From Bacteroides propionicifaciens DSM 19291 = JCM 14649 (GTDB taxonomy: Bacteria; Bacteroidota; Bacteroidia; Bacteroidales; Bacteroidaceae): a DNA stretch of 64,000 bases. The notes beneath the pieces were generated by a model. It worked only from the letters and a program-made list of their open reading frames with translations, did not search any database and was not told where the DNA came from. Location of the stretch: contig NZ_AQWS01000001.1 in assembly GCF_000375405.1 (NCBI RefSeq), positions 120,401-184,400 on the forward strand. The letters run 5' to 3'. Shown piece after piece: positions 44,636-53,563 of the stretch. The position numbers were made by a program, and so were the translations under genes. Within the stretch, counting starts at the first letter, position 1. The number at the start of each line of letters is the position of its first letter.

Positions 44636-44757
44636 TTTACCATTTTTGTTGAGCTTTATCGGTCTTTCTTTCTAATTTAAAGAAAAAAAAGAAACTTACT
44701 TCTCTTTTGACTTAGAATTTATATCTTGTTTCTAAATTAATAATAAAGGAGTGCTTT

Positions 44758-45438
44758 ATGGATATTGAAATGATAAAAGAAGTCTTAAGTAAGTCGTCCT
44801 TGTTTAAAGGATTTTCCGAAAACGACATTGAAGAATTTTTAAGCCTTTATATTTACAAAACAGAAACCTATTCCAAAAACGACATTATTGCATTGATGGG
44901 TGATCCCTGTCAGTTTTTGTTACTTGTACTCGAAGGCAATGCTATTGCACGAATGGTATCGGACTCTGGAAAGTATCTGCAAATTGAAAAGATTGGAGCA
45001 GGGCGAATTCTTGCACCTGCTATGTTATTTGCTACAAAAAGTGAGTTTCCTGTTAATGTAATCCCCGAAGGTGATCTCTCGTTGTTGAAGATGAGTAAGA
45101 AAGAGTTTTTGAAGGCTATGCAGGCCAACTCAAATCTACTCTTTAACTTTATCCAGATAGTTTCTGATATTAATCGATTCTTGAGTGATAAAATACACTT
45201 TCTTTCATTGATGAGTTTAAAACTAAAATTAGCACAGTACTTTTTGAGCTTTACGGAGCTTCAAAATAATGATAAAGTGATTGAGATTCCTATGGGGCGT
45301 CAAGAGTTGGCCGATAAGTTTGGTGTTTCTCGTCAATCCTTAATTCGTACATTAACCGAGTTAGAAGAAGAGCAACTTATTCAAGTAAACAATCGTCAGA
45401 TTGCTATATTGGATCGTGATGGGTTGAAGAATCTTTAG
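44758..45438 (+). CDS. Crp/Fnr family regulator, HcpR-like
   Basis: Transcription factor of 226 residues with an N-terminal cyclic-nucleotide-binding-like beta barrel (about 15-120), a dimerisation helix and a C-terminal Crp winged helix (about 175-220, GRQELADKFGVSRQSLIRTLTELEEE). It has no N-terminal cysteine cluster like Fnr; the single cysteine is near residue 50. Divergent orientation with hcp and the shared palindrome suggest it is the nitrosative-stress regulator HcpR, which in Porphyromonas controls hcp. AGGAG at 44748-44752 precedes the ATG. Confidence 0.82.
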   Translation: MDIEMIKEVLSKSSLFKGFSENDIEEFLSLYIYKTETYSKNDIIALMGDPCQFLLLVLEGNAIARMVSDSGKYLQIEKIGAGRILAPAMLFATKSEFPVNVIPEGDLSLLKMSKKEFLKAMQANSNLLFNFIQIVSDINRFLSDKIHFLSLMSLKLKLAQYFLSFTELQNNDKVIEIPMGRQELADKFGVSRQSLIRTLTELEEEQLIQVNNRQIAILDRDGLKNL

Positions 45439-45496
45439 ATTTTCTTTTCCAGTAGAATATTAATTAAACCGATGTATTATTTCAAACTAATTACAA

Positions 45497-45835
45497 ATGG
45501 ACAGCAGGCAAATTGAAGTGTTTTTAGCAAGAGAGAGTGATAACTTCTCAGCTGACAAAATTTATGCAATGCGTAAGTTATTACAAGAGATGGACGAGGA
45601 TAATTTTCATGTAATTCAGGTATTGCCTTACAGAAATCCTATAATGATTCTTATCCTATCTATATTCCTAGGTTATCTCGGTGTAGACCGAATTATCTTG
45701 GGAGATGTGGGTCTGGGTATCCTTAAATTGATTACTTGTGGAGGACTAGGGATTTGGACAATTGTCGATTGGTTTTTAATAATGAATGTGACAAAGCAGA
45801 AGAACTTTGAGCTTTTCATGAAGAATGTTCTTTAA
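45497..45835 (+). CDS. TM2-domain membrane protein
   Basis: Protein of 112 residues. A cytoplasmic helical N-terminus (about 1-45) is followed by a TM2 pair: [27 protein letters not shown], then the [14 protein letters not shown] helix, with the DRF-like LGVDRIILG turn. Its stop overlaps the start of a DUF2752 gene by 11 nt, so the two are coupled. Roles of TM2 proteins in bacteria are not established. Confidence 0.8.
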   Translation: MDSRQIEVFLARESDNFSADKIYAMRKLLQEMDEDNFHVIQVLPYRNPIMILILSIFLGYLGVDRIILGDVGLGILKLITCGGLGIWTIVDWFLIMNVTKQKNFELFMKNVL

Positions 45836-46232
45836 AACAAAGCCTATCAAGTCGAGATATAAGTATTTGTTAATTGTTCTCACTCTTGTAGGTGGATATC
45901 TAATTTTCTATTTCTATCCCCAAGAAGTTGAGCAGTTCACTTTTTGTCCATTAAAATTTACGTTAGACATTCCTTGCCCTGCTTGTGGCTCTATAAGAGC
46001 TACAAGTTTGTTTTTAAAGGGGGATTTGCTAGGAGGTTTTATGGTGAATCCTTTAACGCTACTGACACACTCTGCACTGTTGGTGGGTTGTGTTTGGGCT
46101 ATGGTTGACCTTTTTAGGGGTTCAGATACACTTATCCCAGCACTCCGTAAGAAGTGGAATCCCTATGTGCTTTATGCTCTACTCATTTTACTATTAATAA
46201 ACATGGTATGGAACTATATTAAAGGTCTATGA
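45825..46232 (+). CDS. DUF2752 membrane protein
   Basis: Protein of 135 residues with three spans and the DUF2752 signature [30 protein letters not shown] (quoted as key residues: CPACG, RA, G-D-x-x-G-G, NP). The family often accompanies TM2 proteins, as here, with an 11-nt overlap. The CxxC could bind metal or form a disulfide. Function unknown. Confidence 0.8.
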   Translation: MFFKTKPIKSRYKYLLIVLTLVGGYLIFYFYPQEVEQFTFCPLKFTLDIPCPACGSIRATSLFLKGDLLGGFMVNPLTLLTHSALLVGCVWAMVDLFRGSDTLIPALRKKWNPYVLYALLILLLINMVWNYIKGL

Positions 46233-46324
46233 TCAATACCATGATTTTTTTTGACCTTTACCTTTCACCGCTTTTAATAAAATATTACAGTCAATTAAGT
46301 GGTGGTTTATAACGATAAAAGAAT

Positions 46325-46828
46325 ATGAAAAGATTAAATCTAGTGTTGGTGATGCTTCTATGCACGCCTCTGTTATTTGCAACAAACATCGATGACCTAT
46401 TCACGAAATGGAAAAAGGATTATCCAGTTTCTACTACTGAGAAATGGGAGGATCACAAGGTTACTCAGCAAGAAAACGAGCAAATGGCCAAAGAATTGGG
46501 TATTCAAGGAGTCAAGGGAGACGAAGTTACTGTCTTTGAATCGGCATCTGCTACAATAGTGGCAGCTGTTAAAGAAGAAATGAAAACAGTAAGTGTACCT
46601 AAGGGTTTCGAAGTGCTTTTCTCTAAAACCTATCCTAACGGTATTCAAGTTTATGTTGTAGGTCAGAAACTAAAAGACACTTGGAAAGAGGCTTATGGTG
46701 TATTTTTTGATAAGTCTAATAAAGTGGTTGCATTCCGTGTGAAAGGTGAATTACCTCACGAGGTTTACGAAGGACTTTCACAAATGGGTATTATGATGCT
46801 TGACCAATTTGCAGCAAGTGCAAAGTAA
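46325..46828 (+). CDS. Exported protein of unknown function
   Basis: Protein of 167 residues with a signal peptide (about 1-19, LLFA) and an alpha/beta body containing VLFSKTYPNGIQVYVVGQKLKDTW and a C-terminal helix. No motif recognised. It is followed by a clear terminator. Confidence 0.6.
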   Translation: MKRLNLVLVMLLCTPLLFATNIDDLFTKWKKDYPVSTTEKWEDHKVTQQENEQMAKELGIQGVKGDEVTVFESASATIVAAVKEEMKTVSVPKGFEVLFSKTYPNGIQVYVVGQKLKDTWKEAYGVFFDKSNKVVAFRVKGELPHEVYEGLSQMGIMMLDQFAASAK

Positions 46829-46853
46829 TTGACTCTTAATATCATTATACAAA

Positions 46854-46894
46854 AAGAACGGTAATCCTAGCATAGGGTTACCGTTCTTTTTAGT
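46854..46894. terminator. Bidirectional terminator between the exported protein and the S9 peptidase gene
   Basis: AAAGAACGGTAA(T)CC pairs with GGGTTACCGTTCTTT; it has T or A runs on both sides and the genes converge. Confidence 0.85.
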
Positions 46895-46902
46895 TTATAG
46901 AC

Positions 46903-49332
46903 TTATTTATGTCTGTTCTTTACATAGTTCTCTAACCAACAGTCTTGCTCCCAAAGCACATGTAAAACCGATTCTTTGGCAGCGTAGCCATGGCTTTCCT
47001 TGGGTAGTAGTACTAGCCTTGCAGGTGCTCCAAACCCCTTGAGGGCATTGAAGTATCGCTCACTCTGCATGGTATGCGTACCTGGATTATTGTCGTCAGC
47101 TCCATGAATAAGAAGCATCGGAGTCTTCATCTTATCTGCATGCATAAACGGAGACATTGCATTGTAGACCTGAGGCACATCCCAATAGTTACGTTGTTCT
47201 GCCTGAAAACCAAAGGGCGTTAGCGTACGGTTATATGCTCCACTACGGGCAATTCCAGCCGCAAACAGGTTGCTATGCGTAAGCAGATTGGCTGTCATGA
47301 ACGCACCATAAGAGTGTCCTCCAACCGCGACTCTATCTCTATCAATATAACCCATAGCATCTACTGCATCTATTGCTGCTTCGGCGTTGGCTACCAATTG
47401 CTCTAAGAAGGTATCGTTGGGCTCTTCCTTGTCTTCACCAACAATAGGGAAGGCAGCATTGTCCAAAATAGCATAACCACGAGTTACCCAGTATATTGGT
47501 GATCCGTAGAACGGATAGATAAACTCATTTGGGTTGGTGGTCGATTGGCCAGCACTCTGTTTATCCTTATATTCAGTTGGGTAAGCCCACATAACCATAG
47601 GCAGTTTCTCAGTCTTTTCTTCACGATTGTAGTCTGCTGGTAAGTAAAGTGTTGCATTGAGTTCTACGCCGTCTTTACGTTTGTAGGTAATCACCTCTTT
47701 ATAGACTCCAGCGATCGACTCGAAAGGGTTTTTAAAGAAAGTTACAGGGATAGGTGCAATTCGTTTTTTCGAGTTTATAATGTAGTAGTTAGGGTATTCA
47801 GTAGCCGATTGAAGGCTAACTAAGAATTCCCCCTTCTTAGGATTGATAATTCTGGATATATTCAATTGTTTATCGGTATACGACGACTCGAAAATACGAT
47901 TAGACTTCAGGGTTTTGAAGTCATACTGGTCAACAAACGGAAATTGTCCATCAGCACGGTAACCCTGGCCAACAAGAAAGCCATGATCACCTTCTAGGCG
48001 AAGTACAAATCGTCCCGCCTTATTTTTAACCAAATCAAAGTCACCAGGGTTATTGTATTGATCTTGATAGTTTCTGTCAAATATAATTTTAGGCTCTTCT
48101 TGAGCTTTTGTGGGGTCAAATATGTAGGTTTTGGTATTACGAGTGTCCCACCAAAAATCTGAAAGCACTGCTAGCGTACTCTTTCCCCAATCAATTCCAC
48201 CAAAGCGATTGATTGTTTTGGTCAGGTAACTTGGTTCGTCAGTGAAAGGAGCTTCCCATTGGTATACAAAATCTCTGTAAGGCACTTCTTGGGCTGGGTC
48301 ACCACCATCTTGTGCTTCGGCCCAGTAGAGTGTTGCTGGTTGATCTGCTCTCCAAGAAATATTTCGTTTACCCGTATAGGTTGCCATAAACCCACGTGGT
48401 TCATGCTCGATAAGAGGTTTTTGATTGATCGTTTTTACAAGTTCTCCCTCCTTAGTATATACCTCAGTTAACACTGGGAACTTGGCGTAGGGCACAATAT
48501 ACGAGTAGGGTCGTATTATTTTGTCTATCAAGAGATAGTTCCCATCTGGTGACAAGGCAAGTTTTGCATATTGGTCTTTAGGAGCCCAAAGCTTAGCTAT
48601 ACCATTGAGATCTATATAGTAGATTTCCGAACTGATTAATGCATCAAAGTTCTTTTCGTCGGTAGAGTTTTGCAAAAGATCTTGATAAGTAATATTCTGT
48701 GCCGTCTGTCCCACCACACTATTCGAAATTGTAGGGCCAGTAGGCAAAACTTGGTTCTCTTTTATAAGCTCATCTCCATTTTTAGGGCGAACGGTGATAA
48801 AAAGCCCCTTACTATCGGCTGCCCATACAAAAGGTGATCGTATCACAGCGTTAAGGTTGGCCTGACTCAGCAAATTAGCCTTTCCTGTTGCCATATCTAT
48901 TATCCATAATTCTACACCTTTTGCTGTAGTATTTGTGAAGGCTATTTTGCTCTCATCGGGCGACCAAGTTTGGTTAGCGATTTGAGCATTGGTCGGCATT
49001 CCTTCAAAGGCTATTTCTTGATCCCCTAGTAGCTTCTTAAAAGTCAGTTTATTGTAATAGCGTGCTGTACTGCTAATCCTAGTCACTGGGTTAATACGAA
49101 GTCCAGCCAATCGTAGTTCTTCTTGGGCAAGCTCTTCGAGAGTCTTATAAGTGTTGGTATAGTTAAATACCAAATACTTAAGTTGACTATCCATCATCAG
49201 GAGCGGTGCACGCTCAAAGTCGGCTAGTTCGAGTATTTCTTGAGGAGGTTTTTGATAAGTTAAATCAGTTTGAGCTAGTGCTGACCCCGTGACTCCACAG
49301 AGGGTTGCTAGGGCTAATGTTGTTTTCTTCAT
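46903..49332 (-). CDS. S9 family serine peptidase (prolyl oligopeptidase clan, glutamyl-peptidase-like)
   Basis: Exported peptidase of 809 residues (signal peptide about 1-20). The N-terminal beta propeller (about 60-540) is followed by an alpha/beta hydrolase domain with the triad Ser in GGHSYG (about 674), Asp in HGADDNN (about 747) and His in ESHGY (about 781). The GGHSYGAFMTANLL and HGADDNNPGT segments resemble subfamily S9D, which includes the chloroplast glutamyl endopeptidase. It likely degrades peptides in the periplasm. Monocistronic. Confidence 0.92.
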   Translation of the reverse strand: MKKTTLALATLCGVTGSALAQTDLTYQKPPQEILELADFERAPLLMMDSQLKYLVFNYTNTYKTLEELAQEELRLAGLRINPVTRISSTARYYNKLTFKKLLGDQEIAFEGMPTNAQIANQTWSPDESKIAFTNTTAKGVELWIIDMATGKANLLSQANLNAVIRSPFVWAADSKGLFITVRPKNGDELIKENQVLPTGPTISNSVVGQTAQNITYQDLLQNSTDEKNFDALISSEIYYIDLNGIAKLWAPKDQYAKLALSPDGNYLLIDKIIRPYSYIVPYAKFPVLTEVYTKEGELVKTINQKPLIEHEPRGFMATYTGKRNISWRADQPATLYWAEAQDGGDPAQEVPYRDFVYQWEAPFTDEPSYLTKTINRFGGIDWGKSTLAVLSDFWWDTRNTKTYIFDPTKAQEEPKIIFDRNYQDQYNNPGDFDLVKNKAGRFVLRLEGDHGFLVGQGYRADGQFPFVDQYDFKTLKSNRIFESSYTDKQLNISRIINPKKGEFLVSLQSATEYPNYYIINSKKRIAPIPVTFFKNPFESIAGVYKEVITYKRKDGVELNATLYLPADYNREEKTEKLPMVMWAYPTEYKDKQSAGQSTTNPNEFIYPFYGSPIYWVTRGYAILDNAAFPIVGEDKEEPNDTFLEQLVANAEAAIDAVDAMGYIDRDRVAVGGHSYGAFMTANLLTHSNLFAAGIARSGAYNRTLTPFGFQAEQRNYWDVPQVYNAMSPFMHADKMKTPMLLIHGADDNNPGTHTMQSERYFNALKGFGAPARLVLLPKESHGYAAKESVLHVLWEQDCWLENYVKNRHK

Positions 49333-49478
49333 CAGGTGTGTCGGATTAATAAATACTTGAAATCATTAATGAACTAATTTAGTAAGACTTATCCGATATA
49401 TAAATATTTAAGAAGCATATTTATTTCCGTATGCTGTAAAAATAAGTTATTTTGCACGCTTTAAAATACAATTATATA

Positions 49479-49874
49479 ATGAGTCAGTTTATAGAGGTTG
49501 TTGGTGCTGTTATTGTGAAAGACGATAAAATTCTCTGTGTTCAACGTGGTGGGGCGATGCAATTAGCACATTATTGGGAGTTTCCTGGTGGTAAGGTCGA
49601 AGTTGGGGAATCATTTGAAGAGGCCCTAGTTCGAGAAATTCAGGAGGAGCTTTGTTGTACCATTGAGGTTGGGAAACAGCTTGCACGGACTCCGCATGTC
49701 AATGCCGCTCGTGCAATTATACTTAATACTTACTTGTGTCAATTGGTTAAGGACGTCCCTCGGCTCACTGAACATGAAGACTTGTGTTGGCTACATCCAT
49801 CTGACCTAAAAAAACTAGCTTGGGCTGAGGCCGATATCCCAACTGTTGAGATGCTTATATCAAATCACCGTTAA
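49479..49874 (+). CDS. NUDIX hydrolase (MutT/8-oxo-dGTP diphosphatase type)
   Basis: Pyrophosphohydrolase of 131 residues with a complete Nudix box beginning GGKVEVGESFEEALVRE and ending EELCC (G-x5-E-x7-R-E-x2-E-E). The N-terminal IEVVGAVIVKDDKILCVQR fits MutT-like nucleotide sanitation enzymes. The ATG at 49479 is preferred to upstream in-frame starts. A hypothetical protein follows 11 nt later on the same transcript. Confidence 0.9.
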   Translation: MSQFIEVVGAVIVKDDKILCVQRGGAMQLAHYWEFPGGKVEVGESFEEALVREIQEELCCTIEVGKQLARTPHVNAARAIILNTYLCQLVKDVPRLTEHEDLCWLHPSDLKKLAWAEADIPTVEMLISNHR

Positions 49875-49885
49875 ATAATTCACGT

Positions 49886-50335
49886 ATGCTAAATATCAGT
49901 CAATATCTCAAAACTGGTGCATTGGATGGGCTAAGAGTAGGAGCTGATCTGTTGCTGTTCACTGAAAGAATGGGAGAAATTCATGAGTCCGAAAAGCAGT
50001 ACTTCAATCCATCCGACTCAACCGAAGGGTTTTCGATCTTTCGTCAGGGTGTTGAATACATGTTTATCGATTACCAACTCTACGGTATCAATATCGATGT
50101 AGTGGATAGTCAATTCTGTCTCAATCTCAACTTTGCATTGAGCAACCATACACCATTATCTGTGATGCTAGCCTACTTAACCCTTGAAGGTATTGATTGG
50201 AACTTCTATTCAAAAGATACTTTCGATAAAATTGTAGCTCTGCGACTGGCCTCTGGTGTAAAGCTTAGCTATCAGTATAACGAAGACAACGAATTGGTGT
50301 TAACTAGCTTTTATAGCTATGCACGCATGAAATAA
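49886..50335 (+). CDS. Hypothetical cytoplasmic protein
   Basis: Soluble protein of 149 residues with no signal or membrane span. It contains many aromatic/acidic beta strands (SIFRQGVEYMFIDYQLYGINI, VKLSYQYNEDNELVLTSFYSY, each broken by turns). It is translated 11 nt after the NUDIX gene. The compact beta-rich acidic style resembles SMI1-like or immunity proteins, but I cannot place it. Confidence 0.6.
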   Translation: MLNISQYLKTGALDGLRVGADLLLFTERMGEIHESEKQYFNPSDSTEGFSIFRQGVEYMFIDYQLYGINIDVVDSQFCLNLNFALSNHTPLSVMLAYLTLEGIDWNFYSKDTFDKIVALRLASGVKLSYQYNEDNELVLTSFYSYARMK

Positions 50336-50339
50336 AAAA

Positions 50340-50374
50340 ACTAGCGTATCCTTGAAGTAGGAGTACGCTAGCTA
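50340..50374 (+). terminator. Terminator after the NUDIX operon
   Basis: CTAGCGTA-TCC pairs with GGA-GTACGCTAG with a loop of about eight nt, in an A-rich setting. The minus strand gives a T-rich 3' side. Confidence 0.6.
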
Positions 50375-50413
50375 AAAGAAATTTAGAGATTAGTCTAAAT
50401 CTAAAGTTGCCTC

Positions 50414-50794
50414 CTATTCATGTTCATGATCGTGCGAACATACATGGTCACTACCATGTGATGCACAGCCAACTCCAGTGTCTTCAAGTTCTCCACGAAG
50501 GTAGGCTAGGGCAACTTCTTTGACTTCACCCGAGCATCCTCTGATTACTTGAATATCATTTTGGGCCAGTACATTGAGTGCACCATCTCCCATATTTCCT
50601 GCAAGCATTAACTTAATGCCTAGTTCCTTAAGTGTAGTTGCTACACCCGACTTGCAGCCACAGCCGCTTGGAGCTTCAAATCGTTTCTCATCTACGATGT
50701 TTTTATTTTCATCTACGGTATAAAAAGTATAGTAGGCACAATGTCCGAAGTGGTTGTCTACGTTGCCGTTTTTTGTTGGAATTGCAATAATCAT
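50414..50794 (-). CDS. NifX/NafY-type dinitrogenase cofactor-domain protein with His/Cys tail
   Basis: Protein of 126 residues. The first 105 match the Nitro_FeMo-Co fold (IAIPTKNGNVDNHFGHCAYYTFY, GCGCKSGVATTLKELGIKLMLAGNMGDGALNVL). In non-diazotrophs such proteins bind Fe-S or Mo-containing clusters. The tail (CASHGSDHVCSHDHEHE) is rich in His and Cys and looks metal-binding. No nitrogenase genes are present. It is divergent from the OxyR-like gene. Confidence 0.85.
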   Translation of the reverse strand: MIIAIPTKNGNVDNHFGHCAYYTFYTVDENKNIVDEKRFEAPSGCGCKSGVATTLKELGIKLMLAGNMGDGALNVLAQNDIQVIRGCSGEVKEVALAYLRGELEDTGVGCASHGSDHVCSHDHEHE

Positions 50795-50940
50795 AACTGA
50801 TTTGTTTTTTGTTGTATTCTAAATGTGATTTGTGAACTAATTACTAGCAATCGTTTTCATTGCTTGATACAAACTTAAGTTATATATAAGTATTTATCAA
50901 ACAGATAATTTCTATCTTTACATTGATAAAACCGATTAGT

Positions 50941-51867
50941 ATGACTTTACAACAGCTCAATTATATTATTGCAGTAAACGAATATCGCCATTTTGGTCAG
51001 GCTGCTCAGGCTTGCGATATTACGCAATCGACTCTAAGTGCTATGATTCAAAAATTAGAGGTCGAACTCGATGTGCTTATTTTTGATCGTAAGTCTCAAC
51101 CTATTATGCCCACGCACTTGGGGCAGAAACTGATAGATCAGGCCAAAGTTATTCTTTATCATACTTCGCAATTTGAAGAAATCGTTCGGTTGGAGCGAAA
51201 GAATGATAAGGGAGATATTCGTTTAGGTATTATTCCTACGGTTGCACCCTACATCTTGCCAAAGCTATTTGATCAGATTACTCAAAATGCTCCCAAAGTA
51301 CATCTTGAGGTATCTGAGCTTCGCCCCAATCAGTTAGTCCACAAGTTACAGCGTGGTGAGCTTGACCTTGCCATTATGCAAGTTCCCGAACAGGCCGATG
51401 ATCTTATTCACGTGCCTCTTTATAGCGAACGTTTTTATGCCTACATATCGCCGAATCATCCACTTTATAGTCACGCTTCTGTAGTGCCTGACGAATTTAA
51501 AACCGAACATATGTGGCTTCTAAAGCAAGGACATTGCCTTAAAAAACAAACTAAGCCCAACCTTAAACCTAGTACTGCTCAACTTTCAGCCTACGAAGAA
51601 GGAAGTATTGACACCTTGGTGCGCATTGTCGACTTGAATGGAGGTTATACACTAATTCCTGAACTACATATCGGGTTACTCAAGAAGTGTCAACGCAGAA
51701 ATGTCCGTCCGATAAACTATCCTGAACAAGTTAGAGAAATTGCACTAGTGATGCGTCACGACTTTGTAAAGGAGCGCTTAGTCAATATTTTGATTAAGCA
51801 GTTTAAGGAAATTATTCCAGCAAGTATGGTCGACAATCGCCTAAATAAGTTTAATGTAAAGCTCTAA
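50941..51867 (+). CDS. LysR-family regulator, OxyR-like, without the resolving cysteine
   Basis: Protein of 308 residues: HTH at about 1-60 (MTLQQLNYIIAVNEYRHFGQAA) and a periplasmic-binding-type effector domain. The peroxidatic cysteine motif GHCLKKQ (E. coli Cys199, GHCLRDQ) is conserved. Nine residues later, where OxyR has Cys208, there is Leu (TKPNLKP). Other cysteines are only in the HTH region (AQACDI) and near residue 260 (KKCQRR). It is a probable peroxide sensor, but it cannot form the classical Cys199-Cys208 disulfide. ATG at 50941 preferred over the TTG at 50923. Confidence 0.85.
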   Translation: MTLQQLNYIIAVNEYRHFGQAAQACDITQSTLSAMIQKLEVELDVLIFDRKSQPIMPTHLGQKLIDQAKVILYHTSQFEEIVRLERKNDKGDIRLGIIPTVAPYILPKLFDQITQNAPKVHLEVSELRPNQLVHKLQRGELDLAIMQVPEQADDLIHVPLYSERFYAYISPNHPLYSHASVVPDEFKTEHMWLLKQGHCLKKQTKPNLKPSTAQLSAYEEGSIDTLVRIVDLNGGYTLIPELHIGLLKKCQRRNVRPINYPEQVREIALVMRHDFVKERLVNILIKQFKEIIPASMVDNRLNKFNVKL

Positions 51868-51894
51868 TTCCACTAAATATTAAATAATACTCTT

Positions 51895-52734
51895 ATGTTA
51901 ATAAATAAAGATACTACACTGTGCATGTCATTGGCAGCACGTCCTGGTAATTTCGGAACATTCTTTCATAATTACCTCTATCAAAAGCTCGGACTAAACT
52001 TTATCTACAAGTCTTTCACTACTCAGAATATTGGAGATGCTGTGGCGGGTATCCGAGCATTAGGTATCCGTGGAGCTGCTATCTCTATGCCTTTTAAAGA
52101 GGTTTGTATTCCACACCTCAACGAGCTCGATCGTTCGGCTCAAACTATTGGATCTGTCAATACGATAGTCAATACTTCAGGTTTCTTGAAGGGTTATAAT
52201 ACCGATTATATAGCTATTGAGCAACTTCTTGGGAAGCACGGAGTTGATCCCTCATTGCGATTTGCCTTGCGTGGTAACGGTGGTATGGCGCGAGCAGTTC
52301 TAGCTGCATTGGCCAATAATGGTTATCGCAACGGGGTGCTTGTGGTTCGAAGTCTAGACAAAGGAAAAGCTTTAGCCCACGAATATGGGTATACTACGCA
52401 ACTCGACAGCGAGCCTGTAATTGCAGATGTTTTAATCAATGCAACATCTGTTGGTATGCAGGGTGGGGAGGGTGCCGACGAACTCTCATTCAGATTTAAC
52501 GAGATTGAGCAAGCTAAAATTGTATTTGACGTTGTTGCTATCCCTCGCGAGACCCCATTGATTAAAAAAGCTATGGAGTTGGGTAAAGCTGTAATTTCAG
52601 GAACAGATGTTGCTGTTATTCAGAGCTTAGAACAATTTGTACTTTATACGGGGGTACGACCATCACTCGATGAAATTCAGGAGGCTCAGCTCTTTACTAA
52701 TCAGCAAATAAGGTTATTAGAAGCCAAAGTGTAA
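51895..52734 (+). CDS. Shikimate dehydrogenase-like protein (SDH-L/HI0607 type)
   Basis: AroE-fold NADP-dependent oxidoreductase of 279 residues. The catalytic lysine region SMPFKE and NTDY (AroE NTDG) are present, and the dinucleotide loop reads GNGGMARAV. The N-terminal shikimate-binding SxS of AroE is replaced by SLAARPGNFG. This pattern matches the HI0607-like group with poor shikimate activity, rather than the biosynthetic AroE. It lies 27 nt after the OxyR-like gene and may share its transcript. The true substrate is not known. Confidence 0.82.
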   Translation: MLINKDTTLCMSLAARPGNFGTFFHNYLYQKLGLNFIYKSFTTQNIGDAVAGIRALGIRGAAISMPFKEVCIPHLNELDRSAQTIGSVNTIVNTSGFLKGYNTDYIAIEQLLGKHGVDPSLRFALRGNGGMARAVLAALANNGYRNGVLVVRSLDKGKALAHEYGYTTQLDSEPVIADVLINATSVGMQGGEGADELSFRFNEIEQAKIVFDVVAIPRETPLIKKAMELGKAVISGTDVAVIQSLEQFVLYTGVRPSLDEIQEAQLFTNQQIRLLEAKV

Positions 52735-53027
52735 ATATCTTTTCTGCCCATAGTTGTATTGAAATTAATAGTAACGAGGATATAATTTGGGGCTAGAATG
52801 CATTAATCTTTTCACGTAAAATTAAACATATTAAGTTTGATACTTGTTTTTAGAGTTCTAATTATGTATTCTCACAAAGATATTAATTATCTTTATAAAT
52901 TATAATTGTTAAAATTCAAGAACTTAAATAATCTTTACAATGTATTGGTTGATAGTATAAACTAGTGTTACCCCACTATTAACAGTTTAGATTATTTATA
53001 CACTAAAATGATTAAAAGAATAGAACT

Positions 53028-53486
53028 ATGATTAAAGTTGGCAGTTTTGAAGAGTTTGAAAAGTATGTTGGACAAGAATTAGGAGTTTCTAACTACCTCA
53101 AAATCACACAAGAAAGAATTAATCTGTTCGCAGATGCTACACTTGACCATCAGTGGATACATACCGATCCCGAGCGCGCAAAGGTTGAAAGTCCTTTCAA
53201 GAGCACTATTGCACATGGTTACCTAACCTTATCTATCCTTCCTCATCTTTGGGATGATATTATCGAGGTTAATAATGTACAGTCGATGATTAATTACGGA
53301 ATCGAAAATCTACGTTTCCAAGAAGCAGTTTTGGTTGATGATGAAGTGAGATTATGTGTTAATCTTAAATCTGTTCGTAACCTACGAGGAGTAATCAAAA
53401 CAGAGATGGATATTAAATTAGAAATTAAAGATAAGAAGAAACCTGCTTACGTGGGTACCATTACATTCTTATATCACTTTAAATAA
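53028..53486 (+). CDS. MaoC-like (R)-specific enoyl-CoA hydratase
   Basis: Hotdog-fold protein of 152 residues with the MaoC signature: ITQERINLFADATLDHQWIHTDPERA (catalytic D...H pair) and the downstream PFKSTIAHGYLTLSILPHLW. Family members hydrate enoyl-CoA or related thioesters. It is monocistronic, with a convergent terminator downstream. Confidence 0.88.
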   Translation: MIKVGSFEEFEKYVGQELGVSNYLKITQERINLFADATLDHQWIHTDPERAKVESPFKSTIAHGYLTLSILPHLWDDIIEVNNVQSMINYGIENLRFQEAVLVDDEVRLCVNLKSVRNLRGVIKTEMDIKLEIKDKKKPAYVGTITFLYHFK

Positions 53487-53514
53487 TATACCTATCCTTA
53501 GGGTAGTAATTATT

Positions 53515-53552
53515 AAAAAAGGTAGCATGTGAATTCTCGTGCTACCTTTTTT
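53515..53552. terminator. Bidirectional terminator between the maoC-like and DUF2284 genes
   Basis: AAAAAAGGTAGCA and TGCTACCTTTTTT form a 13-bp perfect stem with a 12-nt loop between convergent genes. Confidence 0.9.
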
Positions 53553-53563
53553 GATATAATTAA

